From: PNNG01 sp964577055
GTDB lineage: Bacteria > Bacteroidota > Bacteroidia > UBA7662
Length of the DNA: 64,000 bases
Assembly (NCBI GenBank): GCA_964577055.1
Contig: CAZNWC010000009.1
Span: forward strand, 73,560-137,559
Direction: 5' to 3'
A model generated the notes under the pieces. The model ran no database searches. It had not been told where the DNA came from and was given only the letters and a program-made list of their open reading frames with translations. The translations under genes were made by a program, and so were the position numbers. Below, piece after piece: positions 49,677 to 58,600 of this stretch. The stretch's first letter is position 1. Every line of letters begins with the position of its first letter.

Positions 49677-49684
49677 TACCTTTG
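49677..49684 (+). promoter_or_regulatory. TAnnTTTG box before nfu
   Basis: TACCTTTG, 24 bp ahead of the ATG at 49709, the same spacing as at yceD. Confidence 0.4.
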
Positions 49685-49708
49685 CAGTGCTAACCTGAAA
49701 TCCGCATC

Positions 49709-50275
49709 ATGCAAAATTTGATATCGATCTATACCGAGTCGACCCCGAATCCTGAAACCATGAAATTCGTGTCGAATCGCTATATTTTGCCCGAACAAAC
49801 CCTCGACTATACCAGCCCTGATCAAGCGACCGATTCGCCTTTGGCGGCTCGTTTGTTCGAATTTCCCTTTGTGGGCGGTGTATTTATCAGTCAAAATTTT
49901 GTGACTGTTACCCGCAAGCAGGGCGACGAGTGGCTCGAAATCAACCCCATCCTCAAAGATTTTATCCAAAGTTACCTCGAGGGGGGACTGCCGGTGTATG
50001 AGCCCAAGCAAGACGCTGTGGCCGAAGAAGCGGATGAGCGCGAAACGGTAAAGCGCATCAAACAAATCCTCAAAGATTACATTCAGCCGGCAGTAGAACA
50101 AGACGGTGGCGCCATTAGCTACAAGGCTTGGGATGAAAACTCCGGACTGGTGACGGTAGTCCTGCGTGGCTCTTGCTCGGGTTGTCCGTCGAGCATGATC
50201 ACCTTGAAAGCCGGCATCGAAAACCTGCTCAAGCGCATGTTGCCTGAGGTGAAAGAGGTGGTGGCAGAAGCCTGA
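49709..50275 (+). CDS. Nfu-type iron-sulfur cluster carrier
   Basis: A 188-residue scaffold/carrier that delivers Fe-S clusters. The N-terminal Nfu_N domain (TESTPNPETMKFVSNRYIL...) is followed by a NifU C-terminal domain with the cluster-binding pair C156-x2-C159 (GSCSGCPSS). Both halves are full length. Stand-alone gene with its own promoter-like box and terminator. Confidence 0.94.
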   Translation: MQNLISIYTESTPNPETMKFVSNRYILPEQTLDYTSPDQATDSPLAARLFEFPFVGGVFISQNFVTVTRKQGDEWLEINPILKDFIQSYLEGGLPVYEPKQDAVAEEADERETVKRIKQILKDYIQPAVEQDGGAISYKAWDENSGLVTVVLRGSCSGCPSSMITLKAGIENLLKRMLPEVKEVVAEA

Positions 50276-50277
50276 GG

Positions 50278-50388
50278 AAGTTAAAAGTTAAAAACTAAAA
50301 GTTAATTGATGAAGGTGTGTGTCCCTAAATGGCGTTGATCGCTTTTTAGGGATGCGCACCTTTTGCTTTTAGCGTTCAGCGTTCAGCC
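50278..50388. repeat. AAGTTAAA and GCGTTCA words around the nfu terminator
   Basis: AAGTTAAAAGTTAAAAACTAAAAGTTAA at 50278-50305 and a double GCGTTCA (50372-50385) leading into GCCATCGGCC. Same classes as at 5228 and 18309, in shorter form. Confidence 0.75.
50315..50364 (+). terminator. terminator after nfu
   Basis: A 15-bp stem (50315-50329 / 50345-50359) whose only deviations are three G:T pairs, ending in CTTTT. The loop is 15 nt. Confidence 0.75.
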
Positions 50389-50487
50389 ATCGGCCAACCG
50401 CGGTAGCCAATCAGCTCGCCCCGTGCGCTACGCCTCCTCCGCCTTGGTTATCATCCTTCCGCATCCTTCCGCCTCGCTCCCTGCCCC

Positions 50488-52170
50488 TTAGTATCCAAGC
50501 ACTGTATCGTCGCCACGCGGGTCGGCCCCACCTTCAAGGGTACCATCGGGCAGGATACGCACCATTTCGGCACGGCCATAAGGTTTGCGTGCCTTTAACG
50601 CATGGCCTTGTCGGCGCAATTGCCGACGCATTTTTTTTGTTAAGCGATTTTCTTCGTATTGGATGTAATCGGGCAGCCACTGGTGGTGGAAGCGGGGTTG
50701 TGCCACAGCTGTTTGGGCTGGCAGGTCGTACAAAAGGCTCATCAGCAGCAATTGGAGTACCGTGGTGGGGATGGTGGAGCCGCCGGGCGTGCCGGTTACC
50801 AGTACAGGATTTCCATCGAGCAGGACGATGGTAGGCGCCATGCTACTCAGCATGCGTTTGCCAGGGGCAAGGGCATTTGCCTGGCTGCCTACGAGTCCAT
50901 AACTGTTGGGGATGCCCGGTGCAAGGCTAAAATCGTCGATGGTGTTGTTGAGCAAAAAGCCCAGGTCACCTGCCGCGGTTTTGCTCCCGTAGGCGCCATT
51001 GAGCGAGGTGGTAGCACTTACGATGTTGCGTTTTGGGTCGACAATGATGTAATGTGTAGTTTCATTGCTTTCTTTTTGCAGACCTTCACCTGCCTTGACC
51101 AGGGTCGAAAGTGTGGCCTTCTTGGGGTCGATGCTGGCAGCCCGCTGGGCGAGGTATGCTGAGTCGAGCAGGCTTTCCAAGGGAATGTTGTTAAAAGCCG
51201 GATCGCCGAGGTATTCAGCCCGGTCGGCATACGCCCTGCGGGCCGACTCGCTGACAAGGTGCACCCAATCGGTCGATTGCAAGTCATATTTTTCGAGGGG
51301 GAATTGGTGCAACATGCCCAGCATTTGGTGCAAGAGCACTCCCCCGCTCGAGGGAGGCCCCATGCTGAAGACATCGTAACTCTTGTAGCGGCTTCCCAGG
51401 GGTTCGCGCCAGATGGCCTGATAGGCAGCCAGGTCGGCTTGCGTAATCTTACCCCCTGTTTGTGCCATGAAGGCTGCCAATTTTTCAGCGGTTTCGCCTT
51501 GGTAGAAGCCATCGCGACCGAAATCGCGGATGCGTTCGAAGGTTTGGGCCAGTGCGGCATTTTGGAGCCATTCTCCGCTTTGCACCGGCTTTGTGCCGCA
51601 CAAATAGCAGCCGTTGGGGTTCAAACGGTTGAGGTTGGCGCGGTGTTCATTGAGCAAATCGGTCTCCTTGGGGGTCAAGGGCCAACCGGTACGTGCCAGG
51701 TCAATGGCTGGCTGCACCAAGCGATGCCAGGGAAGTTTGCCGAGGCGTTGGTGCATGGCATACATGCCGGCCACTGTTCCGGGGATGCCGGCGGCCAGAC
51801 TACCCTCGGTGCTGTTTTTACCAATGGGCTGGCCTTTTTCATCGACAAACAAGCTGTTGTTGATGCCGGCCGGGGCTTGCTCGCGGTAATCGAGGCTGAG
51901 CAATTCGCCTTGTTCGGTGTGTAGCAGGGCGAATCCGCCACCGCCGATATTGCCAGCAACGGGCAGCACCACGGCCAAGGCAAATTCGGCAGTTACGGCC
52001 GCGTCGAAGGCATTTCCTCCTTCTTGCAAAACTTGCAAAGCTGCGGCGGTAGCCAGCGGATGGGCCGTTACCACCATGCCTTCGCAGGCGTAAAACGATG
52101 GTGCTACCCAATCATTGCCCAATCGCAACTGCATGCTTAGCAACAAAAGCGTAACCAAAGACGTAATCAT
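50488..52170 (-). CDS. ggt: gamma-glutamyltransferase
   Basis: A 560-residue Ntn-hydrolase proenzyme that cleaves gamma-glutamyl bonds (glutathione, gamma-glutamyl peptides) in the periplasm. The autoprocessing site and nucleophile is T371, the first Thr of ETTHYIIVDP. The oxyanion glycines are in GTPGGSTIPT, and the large subunit begins VTAHPLATAAALQVLQEGGNAFDAAV. The N-terminus MITSLVTLLLLSMQL is a hydrophobic signal. The frame is open far upstream into the next gene, but the ATG at 52170 is the sensible start. Confidence 0.95.
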   Translation of the reverse strand: MITSLVTLLLLSMQLRLGNDWVAPSFYACEGMVVTAHPLATAAALQVLQEGGNAFDAAVTAEFALAVVLPVAGNIGGGGFALLHTEQGELLSLDYREQAPAGINNSLFVDEKGQPIGKNSTEGSLAAGIPGTVAGMYAMHQRLGKLPWHRLVQPAIDLARTGWPLTPKETDLLNEHRANLNRLNPNGCYLCGTKPVQSGEWLQNAALAQTFERIRDFGRDGFYQGETAEKLAAFMAQTGGKITQADLAAYQAIWREPLGSRYKSYDVFSMGPPSSGGVLLHQMLGMLHQFPLEKYDLQSTDWVHLVSESARRAYADRAEYLGDPAFNNIPLESLLDSAYLAQRAASIDPKKATLSTLVKAGEGLQKESNETTHYIIVDPKRNIVSATTSLNGAYGSKTAAGDLGFLLNNTIDDFSLAPGIPNSYGLVGSQANALAPGKRMLSSMAPTIVLLDGNPVLVTGTPGGSTIPTTVLQLLLMSLLYDLPAQTAVAQPRFHHQWLPDYIQYEENRLTKKMRRQLRRQGHALKARKPYGRAEMVRILPDGTLEGGADPRGDDTVLGY

Positions 52171-52240
52171 GTGTGGTAAAAATAGGGAGAGAATGCACTT
52201 TTTGCACCCAAGTCGGCAAAGAGGCGGTGCGGGCGTGCGC

Positions 52241-52846
52241 TTATGCCATTTTTGCCAAGAATGCTTCGGTGCTCTGCCGCAGTTCAGGAAAAAAGAGGGC
52301 GAATTCGTTACCAAAGGCGTGGTAATGCGCTTCGAGAAAGGCAGGTGCATTTTCCATCCCCGACGCAAAGCTGGAACGACGGCTCATCCCTTCCATCACC
52401 CGCTGGAGGCCTGGAATGACCGCATAGCCATTCAACCAATCGTGTTTGACCATGTAAGGGAGCATGTGTTGTGCTCCGGCAGGCAAATGGTGTGCATGCT
52501 TCTGCAGCAAATGGTAGGCGTTTTGGGTAAATTGGTCGAGCGGTTCGGGGTGGTATGTTTCCCAACGGGCTGCCAAAAAATGGTCGTAAAAAACGTCCAC
52601 AATCACGGGTGCATATTTTCCGAATGCTTCGCGCACCCTTCCTTTGCTTTGCGCTACAATGGGGTGGCTATCGGTATAATGATCGATGTGCCGGTGCAGG
52701 GCAATGCCTTTTTGGATGCCTTCGGCACGCTGTTGATGGCGTTCACTGCCTTTGAGATGATCGGCCATGAAGTTGCCCAAAATTACTTCGGTATCGTTGC
52801 CTGAGAGGTAAAGGTGGGCCAAATAATTCACTGCCTGAAAATACAT
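52241..52846 (-). CDS. AcpH/DUF479-family phosphodiesterase
   Basis: A 201-residue helical protein of the ACP phosphodiesterase (DUF479) family: NYLAHLYLSG, LGNFMADHLKG, IALHRHIDHYTDSHPIV and VDVFYDHFLA carry the His/Asp residues of an HD-like metal site. E. coli AcpH removes 4'-phosphopantetheine from acyl carrier protein; in Bacteroidota the target has not been shown. The start at 52846 places M-Y-F-Q-A-V before the family pattern, and a second option would be 15 bp downstream. Stands alone, opposite to the Omp85-like gene. Confidence 0.85.
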   Translation of the reverse strand: MYFQAVNYLAHLYLSGNDTEVILGNFMADHLKGSERHQQRAEGIQKGIALHRHIDHYTDSHPIVAQSKGRVREAFGKYAPVIVDVFYDHFLAARWETYHPEPLDQFTQNAYHLLQKHAHHLPAGAQHMLPYMVKHDWLNGYAVIPGLQRVMEGMSRRSSFASGMENAPAFLEAHYHAFGNEFALFFPELRQSTEAFLAKMA

Positions 52847-52924
52847 ATTTGTACGCTGAACACAGCACGTATTTTTTTTCAGGCTCATTGAACAATTTGG
52901 TACAAAAGCATGTAATTTCAAGCG

Positions 52925-54028
52925 ATGCACAGGTTGAGTTTGTTTGTGATGATGCTCGTGGGGCTGTTGCTTCCTGCGCCGAAACTTGAGGCGGGGGTGT
53001 TGCCCACCGATTCTACCAAAAAGGAAGGTTTTGCCGCCATTCCCTTGTTTTACTATACGCCTGATACCCGTTTTGCACTGGGGGCGGCAGGGGTACATTA
53101 TTTTCGCGCTATCAGCACACGTGATGGAGTGCCCGAGCCACGATTGTCGTATTTGCAACTGCTGGGCGATTACACCCAAAACCGCCAGCTCGATATTTGG
53201 GGCTTGTGGTCGGTTTTCACCAACAATGAGGACTATCTTTTGCGGGGTGAAGTACGTTTTCGGAATTTTCCCGACCGCTATTATGGGGTGGGTAACAATA
53301 CCACCGAGCAGCAAATGGAGCGTTATTCGTACGATTTGTTCAGCTTTAAGGCCCTGTTTATGCGGAAATTTAACCGCTACTTTTTTGCTGGATTTGATTA
53401 CCAACTCCGCAATGAATTTAACCTCCAAACTTTTGACGACAAGGAGCTGGCGGCTGGTGGGGTTACAGGTGCGCAGGGGGGGGTGGGTTCCGCCTTTGGC
53501 TTGGTGGCTACATTCGACAGCCGCGACAATGTAATCAATGCCTATCGGGGCCAATTTTTCGAGTTTTCGTCTTATTTCTACAGTGGCCTTTTTGGGAGCA
53601 GCTTTGATTTTCTGAACGTGAACTTGCTGTACAATACCTATACCGAAATACGTCCGGGCTGGATTTTGGCCACCAACAGCCGCATGAACCTGAACTATGG
53701 TGAAGTCCCTTTTTTGAGCATGGCGCGTGCCGGGGGAGAAGAAATGTTGCGGGGTTATGCGGCAAACCGTTACCGCGACCATCATTTTATAGGTTCGCAA
53801 GCCGAGTTACGTGTGCCGGTATATAAACGGTTTGGCGTGGTGGGTTTTGCCGGCTTGGGAGAGGTATTCCGCTCACCGGCAGATTTACGGGCCGACAGGC
53901 TCAAATACAGCATCGGTGGAGGTGTTCGCTATGCGCTTAACACATCGGAACGCCTGAATATCCGCCTCGATTATGGCTGGGGCCGCGGTACAAGCAGTTT
54001 TTACTTTTCGGTAACAGAAGCGTTTTAA
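52925..54028 (+). CDS. Omp85/BamA-like outer-membrane barrel without POTRA domains
   Basis: A 367-residue exported protein (signal MHRLSLFVMMLVGLLLPAPKLEA). Nearly all of it is a 16-strand barrel of the bacterial surface antigen (Omp85 barrel) family: GGEEMLRGYAANRYRD, TFDSRDNVINAYRGQFFEF and the terminal FYFSVTEAF ending in Phe. The POTRA repeats of BamA/TamA are missing, so it is the short patatin-like-barrel kind rather than an insertase. Transport or anchoring role unknown. Confidence 0.85.
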   Translation: MHRLSLFVMMLVGLLLPAPKLEAGVLPTDSTKKEGFAAIPLFYYTPDTRFALGAAGVHYFRAISTRDGVPEPRLSYLQLLGDYTQNRQLDIWGLWSVFTNNEDYLLRGEVRFRNFPDRYYGVGNNTTEQQMERYSYDLFSFKALFMRKFNRYFFAGFDYQLRNEFNLQTFDDKELAAGGVTGAQGGVGSAFGLVATFDSRDNVINAYRGQFFEFSSYFYSGLFGSSFDFLNVNLLYNTYTEIRPGWILATNSRMNLNYGEVPFLSMARAGGEEMLRGYAANRYRDHHFIGSQAELRVPVYKRFGVVGFAGLGEVFRSPADLRADRLKYSIGGGVRYALNTSERLNIRLDYGWGRGTSSFYFSVTEAF

Positions 54029-54152
54029 AGCGGTACCAAAGGCATATATACGCCTACCAATTTGCAAGGATTTTTATTAAAAACGGCGTTCAATTTTGAA
54101 CAATGTGTCAGGTTTGGTGGATTTGGCCGACCCAAATAGCAAATCACGTATC

Positions 54153-54578
54153 ATGAAAGGTCTCTTGCTTCTCGTATTGTCGACTGTACTTTTGTCGGCC
54201 TGTCAAAAAATGGAAACAGCCATGCCTCAACCCCTTCCCGAAGTGATGCCGGGTTTCAGCATACTGAGTTCGACCACTTTTTCGTCACTCAACCGCTACA
54301 ATGTATCGGGTAGGTTAGAGGTATGGTAAAATGGCAATGCCTATGAATTTCGGTTCATCGATTTTCGGTCGATCAATGGCCCCGGTCTTGAGATTTTGTT
54401 GACGACCGGACAGTCGGCCAATCCATCCATCAACTTGGGTGATGTTCAAGGCATCGATGGGAATTACATTTACCAATACACCGATACCGATGGTACGGTT
54501 GGTGATTTTTCGCACGTTTTGGTGTGGTGTACACGCTTTTCGGCAGCCTTTGGCATTGCACCATTTGTTGCGGAATGA
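54153..54578 (+). pseudogene. DM13-domain lipoprotein gene interrupted by a stop codon
   Basis: The signal peptide (MKGLLLLVLSTVLLSAC, lipobox Cys 17) and the first DM13 strand (RYNVSGRLEVW) are followed by TAA at 54327-54329. The same frame continues for 82 more codons with the rest of the domain: EFRFIDFRSINGPGLEILL, SINLGDVQGIDGNYIYQY and the cysteine-bearing VLVWCTRFSAAFGIAPF. DM13 is a small heme- or redox-linked surface domain. One substitution (for example AAA to TAA) would explain the break. Read as a recent pseudogene, an assembly error or readthrough. Confidence 0.8.
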
Positions 54579-54583
54579 GGAAG

Positions 54584-54602
54584 GGCCGTGTGTGAAACGG
54601 CC
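54584..54602. terminator. weak hairpin between convergent genes
   Basis: GGCCGT (54584-54589) / ACGGCC (54597-54602) with a 7-nt loop and only TTT after it. Confidence 0.45.
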
Positions 54603-54613
54603 TTTGGCAGTGG

Positions 54614-55552
54614 CTATTGGCTGACGGCCGAAGGCTGAAGGCTTTTTGCCACGGCTGCAGCACCTTCGACATAAGTGCTCACTTCAAAATGCGGGAAGGC
54701 TGCCTTGAACTTATGGCTATTGAACAAATAGGGCTTTTCGAACTGATACAGCATCTCCTGGTTTTCGCGGAGCACAGGAATGAACCAGCCCAGCATCTTC
54801 AACATGCCTTTGCCAATGACTTGGTATTTTGGTTTTACCCCCAAGGCTGCAGCCGCAATATCCACCAATTCTTTTCCAGTAACGGCCTCTTCAGGGGCAG
54901 GCAAATGCCAAACTTGGTTGTAGGCCGAAGGGGTGTTGCCGAGTAGGGCAGTTGCTACACCCGCGTCGGGAGTGTAAGAAAATACATGTGGCACTTGGTC
55001 GGCCAGCAACAATTGGGCTCCTTTGCCTGCCGCCAAACGCTCGAATACCATGAGGTGGGCAAAGCTGGTTTTGTTGTGGGGACCGTAAAAATCGGCAGCA
55101 CGTACAATCATGGCGTCGAAGTTTTTGCCCATTTGATCGTGCAACATGCGGGCAATTTGGGCGCGCACTTCGCCTTTTTTGCTGCATGGGTTGTATGGCG
55201 TTGCTTCGGTCATGGGGCCATCTACCAAGCCATAGGCATATACATTGTCGAAAAAGACCAATTTGGCACCGGCTTTTTCGCAGGCTTGGATGGTATTTTG
55301 CATCACTTTCGGCCACTGTTCGGCCCACAAACGGGCATTGTATGTGAGTCCTGGCGTGAGGTATACTACTTCGCTGCCGGCTACGGCAGCTGCCACAGCC
55401 CGTGGGTTCAGGAGGTCGGCGCTGCGGCTTTCAGTTCCCGCAGGGGAAGTGCCTGCTTGCCGGCGAACGAGCCGTACGGGCATATTTTGGGACATGAGCT
55501 GTTTTTGGAGGCTCTGGGCAATGACTCCACCGGCACCGAGGATGGTTTGCAT
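54614..55552 (-). CDS. NAD(P)-dependent epimerase/dehydratase-family protein
   Basis: A 312-residue extended-SDR protein. The glycine motif GAGGVIAQSL is at 6-15, the acidic position falls near SADLLNP, and NVYAYGLVDG is the later conserved stretch. The canonical YxxxK is not obvious, which is common in this NAD-binding subgroup (atypical SDRs such as the YtfG/NmrA-like group). It may reduce or only sense NAD(P)H. The last ten residues (KSLQPSAVSQ) are encoded by an intergenic-type repeat. Confidence 0.82.
   Translation of the reverse strand: MQTILGAGGVIAQSLQKQLMSQNMPVRLVRRQAGTSPAGTESRSADLLNPRAVAAAVAGSEVVYLTPGLTYNARLWAEQWPKVMQNTIQACEKAGAKLVFFDNVYAYGLVDGPMTEATPYNPCSKKGEVRAQIARMLHDQMGKNFDAMIVRAADFYGPHNKTSFAHLMVFERLAAGKGAQLLLADQVPHVFSYTPDAGVATALLGNTPSAYNQVWHLPAPEEAVTGKELVDIAAAALGVKPKYQVIGKGMLKMLGWFIPVLRENQEMLYQFEKPYLFNSHKFKAAFPHFEVSTYVEGAAAVAKSLQPSAVSQ
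54617..54646. repeat. GGCTGACGGCCGAAGGCTGAAGGC-type words inside a gene end
   Basis: GCCGAAGGCTGAAGGC-like repeat words at the very 3' end of the epimerase gene. They resemble the field at 18309-18535 and encode its last residues. Confidence 0.65.
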
Positions 55553-55659
55553 GGGATTAGGGTTTGATGTAAGATTAGCAAATGTTTGGCAGTTGGAAAT
55601 GAGGCCAGTTAAAATAGCAAACAGACGGTCTGAATTTTACAGCTTTTTAAAAGGCAAAA

Positions 55660-55681
55660 AAAAAGCGCCGAAGCGCTTTTT
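55660..55681. terminator. terminator of the S8 protease gene
   Basis: AAAAAGCGC-CGAA-GCGCTTTTT, a perfect 9-bp stem with a tetraloop; symmetrical, so active on the minus strand. It starts three bases from the gene end. Confidence 0.9.
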
Positions 55682-55684
55682 CTT

Positions 55685-58600
55685 TTATTCTGATTTCACC
55701 AGAGGCAACTGCATGGCCCTGTCGGCTTGCACCACCCGCAGTTGGTAAAGACCGGCGGCGAATCCTTGCAAGGCGATGTTTTGCAACAAACGCTCATCGG
55801 CCACCGCCACGGTTTCTTTCCACAAAACCCTGCCTTGCAAATCAAGCAAGCTGAGGTGCAGGGGCTGTCCGCTTTGCAATCCGGCCAAATCCAATTGGGT
55901 GTTACCGGCTGCTGGGTTCGGATACAGGCGCGCTTTTAAGCCACCCATTTCTTTGACCGAAGTAGCAAAGGCTGTTACTTGACGGGTGATGGTGTCGTTT
56001 TGGCAGCCATTGAAAGCAATGAGTTTTACCTCATAAATGTCGCTGCTGCTGTAATTGTGCGTGGGATTTTGCTGGGTCGAGGTGTTGCCGTCGCCAAACT
56101 CCCAACGCAAAGAAGATGCGTTTTGGCTGAGGTTGCTAAAGCTTACCGAACTACCGGTTGCTGTGAAGTTGAAATCGGCAGTGGCAGGTGCCTCAATCAA
56201 AACGGGGTTGGTGGCTTGCACGCTGCCACCGGGTCCGTTGGCGGTGAGTACCACCTGGCGGCTACCCGTGCTGGCGTAAACCACAGGGTGTGGTCCAGCG
56301 CCTGTAGCGGTTGGTGGGGTGGCACCATTGCCAAAATCCCAACTCAAACTGGTGATGTTGCCTGTAGCCGTACTGCTGAAGTTTACTGCACTGTTCACGC
56401 ACGTATTGCCACCTACCGTAAAGCTGGCTACCATGCCAGTAGAGCTGGTTACCGCAAAGTTGGTGAGATAGAGGTTGTTGCCATAGCCGTTGATGCCCAC
56501 AAAACGAATCCGGATGCGACTGCCCACATAAGGTGTCAAATCGAGGCTGTCGGTACGCCAGTGTGCATTGGTGGTAGGGGTGAAAGTGTTGGTAAGGGTA
56601 CCAGCGGTCGACAATTGCAAACCTTCCTTGAAGTAAGTACTTGGCACGTAAGTGCTGCCACAGTCGCTCGAAATTTCGATGCGTAAGCCATCAAACAAGG
56701 TGGTGCTGTATTGGGCATAAGCCACCGAAAAGGTAAGCAAGGGAGCCGGAACACCCGAAGAGAGGTCAATGACCGGACTTACCAAGTGATCAATTTGACC
56801 TGCGGCATTGTAGCTGTAAAAATTCAACCATGCCATGCCGGTGGTAGCGCCTCCCGGACCGAAGCCGGTGCGGAACTGCCAGGTGTCGGCATTGTCGGGG
56901 TTCTCGATGGTCCAATCGGCAGGGACCGCATTGCCAGGGAAGGTTTGGGTTTGTGGTACCGTAAGGCCGTTGCCTACCACAATGTAGTTGGGACGGGTAA
57001 TGGTATCACTGCCATAGGTGTTGCTGGCGATGAGTTGGATGGTATAGCTGCCATTGGCCGTGAATACCACTTGTGGTGCCTGACTGGTATCGGAGGTGCC
57101 GTTCACAAAGTTGAAGGTGCTTGGGTTGATGGTCCAACGCCAGCTGGTGGCCAGGTTAAGACTTTGGTCAACCAGCGAAATGGTTTGGTTGGGACAAGCA
57201 GCCGTAACCGACGACACAAAACCAGCAGCTGGTGCCGATTGGCAACCGAAAATATTGTTCAGTGGCTTGGCAAGGGCCAGAGAGCGGCGGCCTTTGAGGT
57301 TGTTGGGTCCAATGGGTGCAATGGCGAAATAATCGGTATCGCTGGGCGATGTACCCAACACCACAAAATTGGTATTGGTGGTGGTGCCAATCGAATCCAT
57401 GTAGCGCTGACCCAAACGGTATACAATGTAACCCGTTGCCTGGGGCACGGGGTTCCAGCTGAGGCCCAATTCGGTGGGGCAGATGTACGAATAGCTTAAG
57501 TTGCTCACCAGAGGACTGATGCTGAAATTTTGCTCCGATTCGTCTGTGATGCTGCCAGCTACCACCCGGATGCGGGCTTGTCCGGTAATGTTGTTCGGAA
57601 CAGTCCACGCACGGTGGCGTACATTGTTCGCCAGATTTGAGACAATGGTGGTCCAGTTGGCGCCGCCATCGGTGCTTAATTGCACATTAAATGTGCCGGT
57701 TACGCCTGTGGCATCCCAACGAATGAGCTCGGTTTCACCAGGTACAAATCCTTCACCGCCCATCGGGTAGGTCACCACAATCTGTTCGGTATACCATTCG
57801 TACACAATCCAATAACGCTGGGGACCAAAAGGAACGGCAGTACCATGCACACGGATGCTGTAAACGCCTTCTTGTGGGTTGGTAAGTGTTACTTGCTCAA
57901 CGTTGTTGAGCGTATCAATTCCGGGAACAGCCGGGCTGTTCAAGGCCGCCACGGTAGGCGTTGGATTCAGCACCCAAGGCAATGACACGGTATTGGTTGG
58001 GCTGTGTAGTTTCAGGTCGAGGTTGTTCACCAGTGCACGGGTGGCGTTGGCAGCACCGGCTTTGTCGGCCCAGTACACCATCACGCGGAGTTGCTTCACA
58101 TTGGCTGGTACAGTGATGCTGTGCACCGCGCTATCGCCTTGGCTGATGTTGCCCGTGAAATAGCGGTTTTCTTCCAAGGTTTGCACGGCACGGAGGGCAT
58201 TTACGCGGCCCCAGCCAAAACGAAAGTCGGGACCCACATTGCCCAAGTCCTCAGTGGTATTCAGCATCACGGCTTTGATGAGTGCCGAAGGTGGCACTGA
58301 ATCGTTGTTGAGCGCTCTGTAGGCATGGCTCAACTGTGCATAAATGCCAGCGATACCCGGTGAAGCGGCAGAAGTACCCCCACCTACGAGATAGGTGTTG
58401 TTTGGTCCGGTTGACAATTGGTTGTAGCCGTTGGCAGCAATATCGGGCTTGATGCGTCCGTCTTTGGCAGGCCCGCGGCTGCTTGAGTTTTCGAGCTGAT
58501 CGGTATTGCGCAAATTGGCCACGGCCATCACGTTTTTAGCAGCTTTGTAACCTCCGGTGATGTTGCCCCAACCTGCACCTGCGCCATAGCCATGGTCAGA

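Noticed and set aside
52241..53800. One long 519-codon minus-strand protein
   Set aside because: Only its last 201 codons match a family (AcpH/DUF479); the first part is antisense to the Omp85-like gene.
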